A DNA stretch of 64,000 bases from Streptomyces regalis. Its GTDB lineage: Bacteria; Actinomycetota; Actinomycetes; Streptomycetales; Streptomycetaceae. Under the pieces are notes generated by a model. The model saw nothing but the letters and a program-made list of their open reading frames with translations, searched no databases and had not been told where the DNA came from. Below are positions 44,888 through 54,184 of this stretch, piece after piece. The stretch's first letter is position 1, and each line of letters begins with the position of its first letter. The DNA lies in assembly GCF_001509475.1 (NCBI RefSeq), contig NZ_LLZG01000231.1, positions 62,001 to 126,000 on the forward strand. Direction: 5' to 3'. Both the position numbers and the translations under genes were made by a program.

Positions 44888-46153
44888 ATGAAGACACGCA
44901 CACCGATGACTCTGGTCGCGGCCGTGACAGCCGCCGCTCTGCTGGCCGCCTGCAGCGGCGGCACGAAGGCGAGCGACTCCGGCGGCGGTTCCAAGACTCT
45001 GACGCTCGCCTCCATCGACCAGGGCTCGGTCGAGGACGTCGTGAAGGCGTTCGAGAAGGCCAACCCGGGCGTCAAGGTCCGCTACACCACCAGCGGCGCG
45101 GACCAGTACCAGCAGCAGATCCGCACCCAGCTGTCCTCGGGTACCGCACCGGACGTGGTGTCCGTCTGGCCGGGCGACGGCAATCCCGGTGCCACCTACG
45201 TCCTGGCCGAGCCGGGCTATCTGCGTGACCTCTCGGACCAGCTGTGGGCCGCCAAGCTGCCGGACGCGGTCAAGAGCGTGGCCCAGTACGAGGGGAAGAC
45301 CTACAACGCGGTCTTCGGGCTGAACGGCATCGGCGCTGTCTACAACCAGCAGGCCATGGAGAAGGCCGGACTCACCCCGCCGGAGACCTGGACCGAACTG
45401 CTCGCGTTCTGCCGGGACGCGAAGGCCAAGGGAACTCCCGCCTTCGCACTGGGCAACCAGGACAACTGGGTCACCCAACTCGTGCTGTACGCACTGGTCG
45501 CCACGACTGTCTACGGCCCCGATCGCGACTTCGACCAGAAGATGCAGGCCGGACAGGCCACCTTCGCCAAGTCGCCGTGGACCACCGCCGTCGACAAGTA
45601 CCTGACGATGGAGAAGACCGGCTGCTTCCAGAAGAACCCGCTGGGCACCAACTACGAGGCCAGCCAGCAACTTGCCGCCACCGGCAAGACGCTCGGCATC
45701 GTCCAGGGCAACTGGGTGATCGCCCTCCTCAAGGGCAAGAACCCGAAGGGCACGTTCACCTTCAAGGCACTTCCGGCCACCGACGACCCGTCCGCGGCCC
45801 TCATCCCGGCCGCTGCGGGTGCCGGCTACGGCGTCAACGCCGAGGCGAAGAACGAGGAAGTCGCCCTGAAGTTCGTGAACTTCGTGATGTCGCCGGAGGG
45901 CATGAACCTTTTCGTCAAGAAGCAGGGAAGTCTGCCTTCACTCCCCGGCACGGGCCATGAGGTCGACCCGTCCCTGACCGAACTCGCCACGTTCATACAG
46001 GACGACCGCACGGTGCCCTTCATGGATCAGCTGTGGCCCAACGCCAAGGTGCAGCAGACCATGCTCAGCGGCCTCCAGGAGATCTTCAGCGGGCAGTCGA
46101 CGCCCCGCGAACTCCTCGGCGACATGGACACCGAGTACAAGGCCGGTTCGTGA
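44888..46153 (+). CDS. Sugar-binding lipoprotein of the rhamnoside importer
   Basis: A 421-residue extracellular binding protein with lipobox LLAAC. SBP_bac_1 features include FEKANPGVKVRYTTSG, QIRTQLSSGTAPDVVSVWPG, GAVYNQQAMEKAGL and KFVNFVMSPEGMNLFVKKQG. It belongs with the two permeases upstream and precedes the alpha-L-rhamnosidase by 50 bases, so the likely ligand is rhamnose or a rhamnosyl oligosaccharide. Specificity is inferred from this order. Confidence 0.88.
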   Translation: MKTRTPMTLVAAVTAAALLAACSGGTKASDSGGGSKTLTLASIDQGSVEDVVKAFEKANPGVKVRYTTSGADQYQQQIRTQLSSGTAPDVVSVWPGDGNPGATYVLAEPGYLRDLSDQLWAAKLPDAVKSVAQYEGKTYNAVFGLNGIGAVYNQQAMEKAGLTPPETWTELLAFCRDAKAKGTPAFALGNQDNWVTQLVLYALVATTVYGPDRDFDQKMQAGQATFAKSPWTTAVDKYLTMEKTGCFQKNPLGTNYEASQQLAATGKTLGIVQGNWVIALLKGKNPKGTFTFKALPATDDPSAALIPAAAGAGYGVNAEAKNEEVALKFVNFVMSPEGMNLFVKKQGSLPSLPGTGHEVDPSLTELATFIQDDRTVPFMDQLWPNAKVQQTMLSGLQEIFSGQSTPRELLGDMDTEYKAGS

Positions 46154-46203
46154 CCGCTGCCGATGTGACCGCGACCCCTTCCACAGCCATCGAGGAGTGA
46201 GGT

Positions 46204-49200
46204 ATGTCCGCAGAGCCGCACGGTGACATGAGCCGCAGACAAGTCATCGGGACCGTTGTAGCAGGGACGGCCGGACTGGCGCTGCCCCTCGCGACCGCCG
46301 CCCCGGCCGCCGCTGCCGGACCCCGCCGAGCGACGGTCGACCATCTCGCCGCCAACGGCCGGAGCGACGAGCCGCTCGGCGTCGACGACCCGACGCCGCG
46401 GCTGAGCTGGCACGTCACCCATGCTCCGGCCGGGTGGCGACAGGCCGCGTACCGGATCCGGGCGGCACGCGGCACGCGCGAACTGGCTGCCGGCCGGTAC
46501 CTGTGGGACTCGGGCGAAGTCCGCTCGGACGCTCAGACCGACATCGCGTGGGGCGGAGATGCGCTGCGGTCCCGTCAGTCGGTCGTGTGGCAGGTCAGGG
46601 TCTGGAGCACACACGGTGACATGACCGACTGGAGCCGTCCCGCCTCGTGGGAGATGGGACTGCTGCAGCGTGGCGACTGGGGCGCGGCCCAGTGGATCGA
46701 GTGTCCCGGCCGGGACGTCGGTGATCCGCTGCCGATCTTCGCGCGTGCGTTCACGGTCGGCCGGCGGCACGGGGCGAAGATCACCAAGGCCCGCCTGTAC
46801 CTGTCGGGGGTCGGCCTTCACCACGCCACGCTCAACGGCAAGGCCGTGACCGACGAGGCGCTCGCACCCGGCACCTCCAACTACCAGCTCACCACGGAGT
46901 ACCGCGCCCATGACGTGACGCATCTGATCCGCCCAGGCACCAACACCCTGGGCGTCGAACTGGGGCACGGAACCGCCCTGGTCACGCGCTCGGTCACCAA
47001 CCCGGCGACCGGTCGCACAGCCCCGTACAGCTGGTGGCAGAGCCAGTTCAAGGGCAGCGGAACGCTGGCCGTGCCGGCCGCCGCCGGGGACGCCGCCGTC
47101 AAGGTGAGCAACGTGACCGGCTATCACATCGGCGGCACGATCAACATCGACACGGGCGACGGCGGTGAGCGGCTGGAGTCCCGTACGATCACCGCGATCG
47201 GTACCGCGGGCCCGGACGGTACGGGCATCAGTTTCGAGCCGCCCCTGAGCGCCGCCCACGCGGCGGACGCCGAGGTCACCGGATCCGGGAACTCCCTCGC
47301 CAGTACGGATCCGAGCGCCGGCGCCGCCGTGACGCCCCGAATGATCGCCCGGCTGGAGATCACGACAGCGGACGGCTTCACCGAGACGATCGTCAGCGAC
47401 CGGACGTGGCAGGCGGCGCTCGGCGCGACGACGACCGCCAACTGGTACTCGGGCTCCGACTACGACTCCCGCCGGGAGCAGCCCGGATGGACCGCCCCCG
47501 GCGCCGACCTGGGCGCGACGGCGAAGCGCCGCGACGGCTCGCCCGTTGGGTGGATCGACGCGGGTATCGCCCCGCCTCCCAACCTGACAACGGATCTTGT
47601 CTGGCGGGCGGGTGAGCCGGTGAAGGTCATGGACCGGATCCGCCCGGTCGGTGTGACGCAGCCTCAGCCGGGTGTGTGGGTGTTCGACTTCGGTCAGGCA
47701 TTTGCGGGCTGGCCGCAGCTCAGCGTCGACGGCAGCGTGCCGGCCGGTACGACGATCAAGATGCTCCCGGCCGAATCGCTGGCCGCCGACGGTACGGTCG
47801 ACCAGGCGTCCATCATGGGCGGCGGCGGACGCCGGGGCACTGACATCTTCGCCGCGTACACCACCCACGGCGACCCCCACGGCGAGAGGTGGCACCCCCG
47901 CTTCCACTACTCCGGCATGCAGTGGGTCCAGGTGACCGGCCTGCCGGAGGGCTACCGGCCGACGACCGACACGATCACAGGTCTGCAGCTGTACGCGGAC
48001 ACCCCGGTGGCCGGCCACATCCGGACCTCCAACGACCGCATCAACCGCATCCACCGCATGGCCCGTTACTCGATCACGAGCAACACGATGTCGACGTTCA
48101 CCGACTGCCCCGGGCGGGAGAAGCTCGCCTACCCCGCGGACTACCTGCAGCCCTTCGGCTCCCTGCACCGGAACTTCGGCTACGCCGCCTACCTGCGCAC
48201 GATGCAACGCCACCTGGCGGAGGGGCAGTCCAAGACCGGCGACAACATCGGCAACGTCGCGCTCAAGGCGCCGGTGTACGACTGGGGCTACCTCGGCCGG
48301 TTCGGCGACGAGATCAACTGGGGCAAAGGAATCGTCCTGGTGCCGTGGTTCCTCTACGAGACCTACGGCGACACCTCGACGATGGCCCGGTACTACTCCC
48401 AGATGCAGGCGTTCCTGCAGTACATCAGGACCAGGAAGACGGGCACGGGCGCCGACGCACACATCGTCGACGCCGCACTGGCGGACTGGATCGCGGCCGA
48501 ACCCACCTCGGGCCGCATCACCGGCACTTGGGGATACCACCAAATCGCCGACCGGATGGCCAAAATGGCCGCCCTGCTGGGACGGGACGCGGACGCGCGC
48601 GAGTACCGTGACCTCGCGGCCACCATCAAGGCGGCGTTCAACACCGCGTTCTACAATTCCGCACTCGGCCGCTACACCAGCCAGGGCGACGCGGGCACCA
48701 CCGGCGCGACCCAGGCCGCCCAGGCCCTCGCGCTCGACGAGGGACTGGTCCCCGAAGACGAGCGCAAGCGGGTCCTCGACGCACTGGTCGAGCTGATCCA
48801 CGGCTTCCAGCCGTACGGCGGCGGACCCCACCTCAGCGGCGGCACCATAGGACTCGCCCCGACCGTGCGCGCGCTGACGGCCGCCGGCCGCGACGATGTG
48901 CTGTGGGACGTGCTCCAGGAAGACACCCGGCCCAGCTACGGCTTCTTCATGGCACCGACCACGGCGAACCCCGGCGGCCTGACGACCATCCCCGAGCACT
49001 GGGGCATCGACGCCTCGAAGAACCACATGATCCTGTTGCAGATCGAGGAGTGGTTCCACAGCGGCCTGGCCGGCATCCGGCAGGCCCCAGGCTCCGTCGG
49101 CTACCGCGACCTGGTGATCGATCCACGCGTCGTCGGCGACCTCACCCAAGCCGAAGGGAGCTACCAGACCCCCCACGGCAAGGCGGCAACGGAATGGACC

Positions 49201-49401
49201 CTCGACAAGGGCATCTTCCGGCTCACGGTCGAGATCCCCCCGAACACCACGGCCGAGGTACGCGTGCCGACGGGTGACCGCACCGTGCACGCGACCCCCG
49301 AGGGCGCGCAGTTCCAGCGCAGCGACGCCGACCGGGCCGTCTACCGCGTTCCATCGGGGACGTATGTCTTCACCGCGCGCAACGTACGCCCCGCGTCATA
49401 G
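46204..49401 (+). CDS. GH78 alpha-L-rhamnosidase, secreted
   Basis: A 1065-residue enzyme, full length for the family. A twin-arginine leader (SRRQVIGTVVAG) precedes N-terminal beta domains (LGVDDPTPRLSWHV, YRIRAARGTRELAAG). A jelly-roll domain (LYLSGVGLHHATLNGKAV) and the alpha/alpha barrel follow, with the family signature TDCPGREKL at residues 633-641, then DWIAAEPTSGRITGTWGYHQ. It ends in the C-terminal beta domain (WFHSGLAGIRQAPGSVGYRD). It releases L-rhamnose from plant glycosides or pectin fragments outside the membrane. GAGGAGTGAGGT precedes the ATG. It is the last gene of the ABC importer operon. Confidence 0.93.
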   Translation: MSAEPHGDMSRRQVIGTVVAGTAGLALPLATAAPAAAAGPRRATVDHLAANGRSDEPLGVDDPTPRLSWHVTHAPAGWRQAAYRIRAARGTRELAAGRYLWDSGEVRSDAQTDIAWGGDALRSRQSVVWQVRVWSTHGDMTDWSRPASWEMGLLQRGDWGAAQWIECPGRDVGDPLPIFARAFTVGRRHGAKITKARLYLSGVGLHHATLNGKAVTDEALAPGTSNYQLTTEYRAHDVTHLIRPGTNTLGVELGHGTALVTRSVTNPATGRTAPYSWWQSQFKGSGTLAVPAAAGDAAVKVSNVTGYHIGGTINIDTGDGGERLESRTITAIGTAGPDGTGISFEPPLSAAHAADAEVTGSGNSLASTDPSAGAAVTPRMIARLEITTADGFTETIVSDRTWQAALGATTTANWYSGSDYDSRREQPGWTAPGADLGATAKRRDGSPVGWIDAGIAPPPNLTTDLVWRAGEPVKVMDRIRPVGVTQPQPGVWVFDFGQAFAGWPQLSVDGSVPAGTTIKMLPAESLAADGTVDQASIMGGGGRRGTDIFAAYTTHGDPHGERWHPRFHYSGMQWVQVTGLPEGYRPTTDTITGLQLYADTPVAGHIRTSNDRINRIHRMARYSITSNTMSTFTDCPGREKLAYPADYLQPFGSLHRNFGYAAYLRTMQRHLAEGQSKTGDNIGNVALKAPVYDWGYLGRFGDEINWGKGIVLVPWFLYETYGDTSTMARYYSQMQAFLQYIRTRKTGTGADAHIVDAALADWIAAEPTSGRITGTWGYHQIADRMAKMAALLGRDADAREYRDLAATIKAAFNTAFYNSALGRYTSQGDAGTTGATQAAQALALDEGLVPEDERKRVLDALVELIHGFQPYGGGPHLSGGTIGLAPTVRALTAAGRDDVLWDVLQEDTRPSYGFFMAPTTANPGGLTTIPEHWGIDASKNHMILLQIEEWFHSGLAGIRQAPGSVGYRDLVIDPRVVGDLTQAEGSYQTPHGKAATEWTLDKGIFRLTVEIPPNTTAEVRVPTGDRTVHATPEGAQFQRSDADRAVYRVPSGTYVFTARNVRPAS

Positions 49402-49619
49402 CCGCCATGCACGCCGACGACGAGCGTGACCTCTGCCCCATGACCGAAAGCTGAAGGGAGAACAGCCGTGCCCGCAGGCCACGTTGTACGGACGAGGGCG
49501 CGGTGTGCGGGTTGACCGTGATCCGCAGGCCTGTCAGGCGGCGGCGCGCTCCGATCGGGACGACGTGGTCGAGTACGTGCCGCTCGACGAGGGCCGGAAT
49601 CATGGAAAGCCGCAGGTCC

Positions 49620-49732
49620 TAGCCCTGATCGAATGAGTTGTCGTACCGCTCGATGGTGGTGCCTATGAGGCTGGCGGCGACGATGCCACGGAGGTTGTTC
49701 GGCGTCGGTGGAGCGGATGCTGGGGACGTCAT
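49620..49732 (-). pseudogene. N-terminal remnant of an MHS-type MFS transporter
   Basis: On the minus strand from ATG 49732 the text reads MTSPASAPPTPNNLRGIVAA, then SLIGTTIERYD. The last part matches the conserved start of metabolite:H+ symporters (IGTTIEWYDF), after which the frame ends at 49620. Only about 36 residues remain of a usual 430-450. The stretch 49402-49619 shows nothing else I can identify. Confidence 0.5.
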
Positions 49733-49790
49733 GTACGCCACTTCCTCGTGTGCGGTGGGGACGGTTACGTGTCGCCACACCGTAGGAACA

Positions 49791-49832
49791 TGCAGGTCAG
49801 GAGCACATGTGGCGGGACAACATAGTTCGGCG
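49791..49832 (+). repeat. 42-bp repeat, copy A
   Basis: It begins TGCAGGTCAGGAGCACATGT and ends ACAACATAGTTCGGCG. It agrees with 56247-56288 at 37 of 42 positions in the same orientation, and weaker similarity continues past ACCATGCC in both copies. Confidence 0.7.
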
Positions 49833-49973
49833 TGCGGCTATGCGCGTGCCCACCATGCCCCGCCTTCGGATCTGCTCTGCTCTAAGCGACCGGGCCAGGG
49901 CTGCAGATCGATCAGTCGTGCCAAAAGGTTCTTCGTCCGCTGGTGGTCATCACGGTGGCGGTTGAATGCCTTG

Positions 49974-50309
49974 GTGAGCGACTACTGGACACCCGCCCAT
50001 CACGCGGTCGAGTACGAGGATGTGGAGACTCTGGCCCGGCTACTGGCCGACGGCTCCGATCCCAATGAGGTCTGAAGCAATATGACGCTGCTGACACATT
50101 CGATCGACGTCGAGGGCGACAGCTCCCTGCAGAGTGGGCGACCGTTGACTGTGCATACCACTGCTGTGCTGCTGGCCTTTGGTGCTGATCCGGGGCTTGC
50201 GGATCCAGACGGTGACACCCCCATGGACATGGCGAATCGCTACGGCCATGACCTGGCGGTGCAGTTGCTGCGAGCCCACATCAGCGGGCGAGCCGCCGGC
50301 AGCAGATGA
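49974..50309 (+). pseudogene. Small ankyrin-repeat protein with an in-frame stop
   Basis: From GTG 49974 the frame reads WTPAHHAVEYEDVETLARLL, then ADGSDPNEV, a TGA at 50073, then SNMTLLTHSIDVEGDSSLQS, TTAVLLAFGADPGLADPDGD and TPMDMANRYGHDLAVQLLRA. The two halves form two or three ankyrin repeats. A tryptophan is expected at the stop (TGG to TGA). The end overlaps the tail of an IS5 remnant. A restart at ATG 50082 could make a 75-residue fragment. Confidence 0.65.
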
Positions 50310-50776
50310 GGCTGCAGGCGATACCCGTGAAGGCGAGGAAGTGCTCGGCCTTGCGCTCGTGGCGACGCCTTGTCGGCATGGAGCTTTGCGGGTCTGCGAC
50401 GTCGGGGGCCCCGGCGGGACCGGAACCGTCGGTATGCCCTTCACGAGCGGGATCGGGGCCTGGCTGTCATGGATGTTGGCACCCGCATGGTGCGCATGTT
50501 CACCAGTTCGTCGAGGACCAGGCGGTGGAGCTTCGCCCCCACCCTGGCCTTCGTCCACTCCGTGAAGCGGCGGTGAGCCGTCGCTCCGGACGGACCGAAC
50601 GATGCAGCAGGCAGCTGCTGCCAGGTACAGCCGGACGTCGCAACGAACACGATCGCAGCCAGAACCTCACGGGCACCGTGCCTGCGCCGGCCACCGCCTT
50701 GAGGCCGCGTGGGCGCCTCCGGCGTCACACGCTGGAACAGCTCCCACAACTCCTCCGGCATCAGCCGCTCAACGAT
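50281..50776 (-). mobile_element. IS5-family transposase remnant with internal deletions
   Basis: The start is preserved (IVERLMPEELWELFQRVTPE, GAREVLAAIVFVATSGCTWQ, TAHRRFTEWTKARVGAKLHR). After VNMRT the catalytic centre is missing. The text resumes in another frame with GANIHDSQAPIPLVKGIPTV, then RRRPAKLHADK, and jumps to the normal C-terminus ERKAEHFLAFTGIACSLICC with a stop at 50281. Both ends of the protein survive while the DDE core is lost, so it is inactive. Confidence 0.75.
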
Positions 50777-50965
50777 CCCGCAGGTTGCTTGGAACCAGCA
50801 TGATGGTCCGCTTCCAGTGAGCTGCGATGGGCGATCGCCGGGCGCTTCCTGGGTGCCGGACACGACGCTGGATACAGGCAGGTGATGGAGCGTCAAAGGC
50901 CGTTGTCAGTGCCTCCCCATAGAGTGGAGACATCACTCGGGGAGCCTCGAAGGGGGAGCACAAAC

Positions 50966-52024
50966 ATGCCCGCAAACAAGATTCAGCACAAGGTGAATCA
51001 CGTCGCGCTGGTGGTGGACTGTTCGGGTTCAATGCGTCCGCACCAGAGCCAACTCATTCGAGTTGTGGACGAGTTCGTGGCAGGGTTGAAGGCCGAGTCG
51101 GACAGCCTCGGCCACGAGACCCGGATCAGCCTCTATTCCTTTGATCACAGGGTGGAGAATCTGGTCTGGGACATGGACGTGAAGCATCTGCCGTCCATGC
51201 GCGGGCTGTACCAGGTCAACAATGGCGCTACGGCCCTCATCGAGGCTTCTCTGAAGTCCCTGGACGACCTGGGCCATATCTGGGAGGAATACGGCGAGCA
51301 CAGCTTCCTCCAGATCGTTGTGACGGACGGCGAGGAGAACGCCTCCGGCGGCGACAGGCGGCACGACGGCGACATGGCCATCCTCGGCCCCTGGCTCGAC
51401 AGGATCACGGCGAAGATGGGCGGGCTGCCGGGGCATTGGACTTCCGCGATCCTCGTTCCGAACTCCCTGGCCAAGCGGACCGCCCAGAACTACGGCTTCC
51501 CGGCCGGGAACATCGCCATCTGGGATGCGGATTCCCAGAAGGGTGTCGAGGAGGCGATCGGCACCGTGCGCGCTGCCGCCACCAGCTTCCTGCGCGGGCG
51601 CGAGCAGGGGGTGCGTGGCACGAAGAACCTGTTCGCCGTCGGTCAGGACATATCGGTTGACGAGGTGCGGGCGAACCTCGAACCGATTCCGGCCGACAAG
51701 TACCGGCTCCTGAAAGTGGACAAGGAGGTCGAGATCCGTCCCTTCGTCAACTCGCATCCAGGCGTGACGTACGAACGTGGTTCGTGTTACTACCAGCTGG
51801 GCGCCCGAGCTCAGGTTCAGCAGAACAAGGAAGTTATCGTGGTCGAAAAGGACACCGACCGAGCCTATACGGGCGACGCGGCACGCAGCCTTCTTTTCGG
51901 TACGGACATCCAGGGGACCGTCTCCGTGAAAGCGGGGAACAACCCCAAGCTGGAGGTATACGTACAGAGTCGTTCGGTGAACAGGAAGCTCAAGCCGAAT
52001 ACACGTCTGCTCATCATGCTCTGA
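50966..52024 (+). CDS. VWA-domain protein with an uncharacterised C-terminal domain
   Basis: A 352-residue protein of unknown function. Residues about 10-215 are a von Willebrand A domain with an intact MIDAS: D18-C-S20-G-S22 in VALVVDCSGSM, the threonine near NNGATALIEAS, and VVTDGEENAS. The remaining 140 residues (ISVDEVRANLEPIPADKYRL, FVNSHPGVTYERGSCYYQLG, VVEKDTDRAYTGDAARSLLF) look like a separate folded domain I do not recognise. There is no signal peptide or membrane span, so it is cytoplasmic. AAGGGGGAG lies eight bases before ATG 50966. It stands alone beside IS debris, with its own terminator, and no AAA+ partner is near. Confidence 0.8.
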   Translation: MPANKIQHKVNHVALVVDCSGSMRPHQSQLIRVVDEFVAGLKAESDSLGHETRISLYSFDHRVENLVWDMDVKHLPSMRGLYQVNNGATALIEASLKSLDDLGHIWEEYGEHSFLQIVVTDGEENASGGDRRHDGDMAILGPWLDRITAKMGGLPGHWTSAILVPNSLAKRTAQNYGFPAGNIAIWDADSQKGVEEAIGTVRAAATSFLRGREQGVRGTKNLFAVGQDISVDEVRANLEPIPADKYRLLKVDKEVEIRPFVNSHPGVTYERGSCYYQLGARAQVQQNKEVIVVEKDTDRAYTGDAARSLLFGTDIQGTVSVKAGNNPKLEVYVQSRSVNRKLKPNTRLLIML

Positions 52025-52028
52025 AACC

Positions 52029-52054
52029 AATCTCTGAAATCAATCTCTGAAATC
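52029..52054 (+). repeat. 13-bp tandem repeat after the VWA gene
   Basis: AATCTCTGAAATC is repeated at 52029-52041 and 52042-52054, directly after the stop codon region CTCTGAAACC, which looks like a third, diverged copy that includes the TGA stop. Confidence 0.75.
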
Positions 52055-52128
52055 ATTGAGTGAAGAGCAGGGTGGACCGGGAGCAGCTCACTCCCGTTGC
52101 TGGAACCCGCCGTGAGCAACAGAGGTTC

Positions 52129-52157
52129 GCCCCGTGCGGTCACCGACCGCACGGGGC
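52129..52157 (+). terminator. Hairpin between the VWA gene and the ABC permease
   Basis: GCCCCGTGCGGT (52129-52140) pairs with ACCGCACGGGGC (52146-52157) around CACCG. Genes converge here, so it can act on both strands. Confidence 0.8.
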
Positions 52158-52267
52158 GGCACGAAAGCATGGTGTCCGCCTCTTTCGGGCGTCGATGTCC
52201 GCGAGTGGACTCCGATGGCCGGCGTGCCATCTCTCCCGAGATGGACCCAGCCACGAGCCCAGCCGGT

Positions 52268-53116
52268 TCAGCCGCGCGAGGTGGTGTCCCTGACCCAGGG
52301 CAGCGCGAACCGTTCCAACAACACCAAAGCGAAGTAGAGCAGGATGCTCATCAATCCGATCAGGATGATCGCGGCCCAGGCGGTGGCGGTGTCGCCGACC
52401 CCACCCGCCTGCACGATCAGATAGCCCAGCCCGGACTCACCTGCCTGGAACTCGCCGATGACAGCGCCGATCGCAGCGAGAGGCATGGCCACCTTCAGAC
52501 CGACGAAGATCTGCGGCAGTGCGGCGGGCAACCGTACCTTCCGGAACGCCTGCCAGCGCGAGGCGTCCAGCGAGCGCGCCAACTCCGCCAGGTCGGCCGG
52601 GGTCGACGTGAGGCCGGTCGCGGTGGACAGCACGATCGGGAAGAAGCAGAGCAGGAAGACCATGGTCAGGACCGGCTTCGGCCCCCAGCCGAGCGCTCCC
52701 ACCAACAGCGGCCCGAGCGCGATCTTCGGAACCGCGTTGACGGCGACCAGCAGCGGCGTGAACATTCGCTCCAGTACCCGCGAGCCCGCCAGTGACAGTC
52801 CGATCAGAACACCGCAGGCGCTGGAGAGGACGAACCCGACAACCGTCTCCACCGTGGTGTCGCCGGCATGGTCCAGGAACCGGACCGGGGCTGCGGCGAA
52901 CGCCGAGAGCACGGCACCTGGCGGAGGCAGCACAGCCGGGTGGATCACCTCCAGCACGGAGGTGAGAAGCCACCACACGCCGAGCGCGATCAGCAGCCCG
53001 GCCAAGGGCGGCAGCGCGACACCGAGGCCCGTCCTGCGCCGTGGACCGACTCGCGGCCCGGGCACCGGCTCCGGGCCCGCCGCCGAGCCCTGCTGCGGCT
53101 TCGACAGTTCGGTCAT
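52268..53116 (-). CDS. ABC transporter permease (SsuC/ThiX/nitrate-taurine type)
   Basis: A 282-residue permease with about six membrane spans (PPLAGLLIALGVWWLLTSVL, PVLTMVFLLCFFPIVLSTAT, AWAAIILIGLMSILLYFALV). It carries the EAA-like loop LAELARSLDASRWQAFRKVR, typical of importers for sulfonates, nitrate, taurine and pyrimidine precursors. It follows the NMT1/THI5-type binding-protein gene by 42 bases on the same strand; the ATPase is encoded divergently at 54477. Confidence 0.88.
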   Translation of the reverse strand: MTELSKPQQGSAAGPEPVPGPRVGPRRRTGLGVALPPLAGLLIALGVWWLLTSVLEVIHPAVLPPPGAVLSAFAAAPVRFLDHAGDTTVETVVGFVLSSACGVLIGLSLAGSRVLERMFTPLLVAVNAVPKIALGPLLVGALGWGPKPVLTMVFLLCFFPIVLSTATGLTSTPADLAELARSLDASRWQAFRKVRLPAALPQIFVGLKVAMPLAAIGAVIGEFQAGESGLGYLIVQAGGVGDTATAWAAIILIGLMSILLYFALVLLERFALPWVRDTTSRG

Positions 53117-53158
53117 CCCGTCCTTCTCCCAGCGCGGTCCTTCTCCAGCGCGGCGCGA

Positions 53159-54184
53159 TCAGGCTTTCGGCACCAGGTCGAAGTCGATGATCTGCTCAGG
53201 GGTCATTCCTGGCCGCAGCGCGCCCGCTCGCTCCAGGATCGCGATGCTCCTCGCGACACGCGCGGAGTCCAGCGTCCCGATCGCCGTGCCGGAACCGCCC
53301 GGCGTGACGTACTCGGCCATCAACTCCAACTCGGCGGCCGCGGCGGTCGGGTTCGTGGCGTCCACGTTCCGCTCAAGGATCTCGGCGGCTTCCTTCGAGT
53401 TGGCGAGGCTGTACTCCAAGCCCTTGAGCAGCGCATTGGTGAACCGCTTCACCATCTCCGGATCCTGTTCGGCGATCTTCTTCGACGTGATCAGCACGTT
53501 TCCGTAGAGGTCGGGTATCACGTCGCTGTACGGCAGCAGGACGGCCTTCTTCTTGGTCACGGCCTCGATGGTCGGCTTACCCACCACGAACTGGCCGATG
53601 CCGTCCACCGAGCCGCCGGCGAGCGTGCCCATCAGGGTCTGTGCCTCGCCGTTGACCCAGGTCACCTTGTCGGCGTCCACTCCGGCCAGTCGGGCGTACG
53701 TCGGGAAAAGGTTGCGTACGACCGAGCCGGGCGTGTCGGCGAGTCGTTTGCCCTCGAGGTCCTTCGGAGTGGCGATGCCGTTGCCCTCGGTGGTGGCGAT
53801 CGCGGCCATGGTGCGCTGCTGGATGGCAGCCACCGCGACGAAGTCCTTCGCCTGACCGCTGCCCATGTGCAGCAGACCTCCCGTCAGGTCGATCGGGCCG
53901 AACTGCGCCTGGCCACTCACGACGGCCGGAATCACGCCGCCGGTGCCCTGGCCCGGCTTGATCTCTACGTCGAAGCCGGCCTCTTCGAAGAACCCCTTGT
54001 CCTTCGCGACCCAGGCGTACGCGTCCCGCCCGAAGTTGCCGAACGAGGTCAGGTAAGTCACCTTCTTCAGTGCCTTGCCGTCTTCACCGGCCCCTGCGTC
54101 GGAATCCGAGCCGCCACATCCCGCCACCAGCGCCAGCGCTGTGGTCAGGGCTACCGCGGCGACCGTACGGGCGAACCTGATCAT
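53159..54184 (-). CDS. NMT1/THI5-like ABC substrate-binding lipoprotein
   Basis: A 341-residue lipoprotein with lipobox ALVAGC. Its fold signature is KVTYLTSFGNFGRDAYAWVA, then DKGFFEEAGFDVEI and GVIPAVVSGQAQFGPIDLTG, as in binding proteins for HMP-type pyrimidines, sulfonates or riboflavin-like compounds. It starts at ATG 54184, or GTG 54190. No TPP-riboswitch-like sequence was seen upstream, so a thiamine role is not supported. It is divergent from the ATPase and luciferase-like oxidoreductase, which probably handle the same compound. Confidence 0.86.
   Translation of the reverse strand: MIRFARTVAAVALTTALALVAGCGGSDSDAGAGEDGKALKKVTYLTSFGNFGRDAYAWVAKDKGFFEEAGFDVEIKPGQGTGGVIPAVVSGQAQFGPIDLTGGLLHMGSGQAKDFVAVAAIQQRTMAAIATTEGNGIATPKDLEGKRLADTPGSVVRNLFPTYARLAGVDADKVTWVNGEAQTLMGTLAGGSVDGIGQFVVGKPTIEAVTKKKAVLLPYSDVIPDLYGNVLITSKKIAEQDPEMVKRFTNALLKGLEYSLANSKEAAEILERNVDATNPTAAAAELELMAEYVTPGGSGTAIGTLDSARVARSIAILERAGALRPGMTPEQIIDFDLVPKA

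Noticed and set aside
46027..49290. A 1087-codon open frame on the minus strand opposite the rhamnosidase
   Set aside because: It has no recognisable domain, an unlikely valine/glycine/arginine-rich composition and lies fully antisense to a clear GH78 gene; such frames are common in high-GC DNA.
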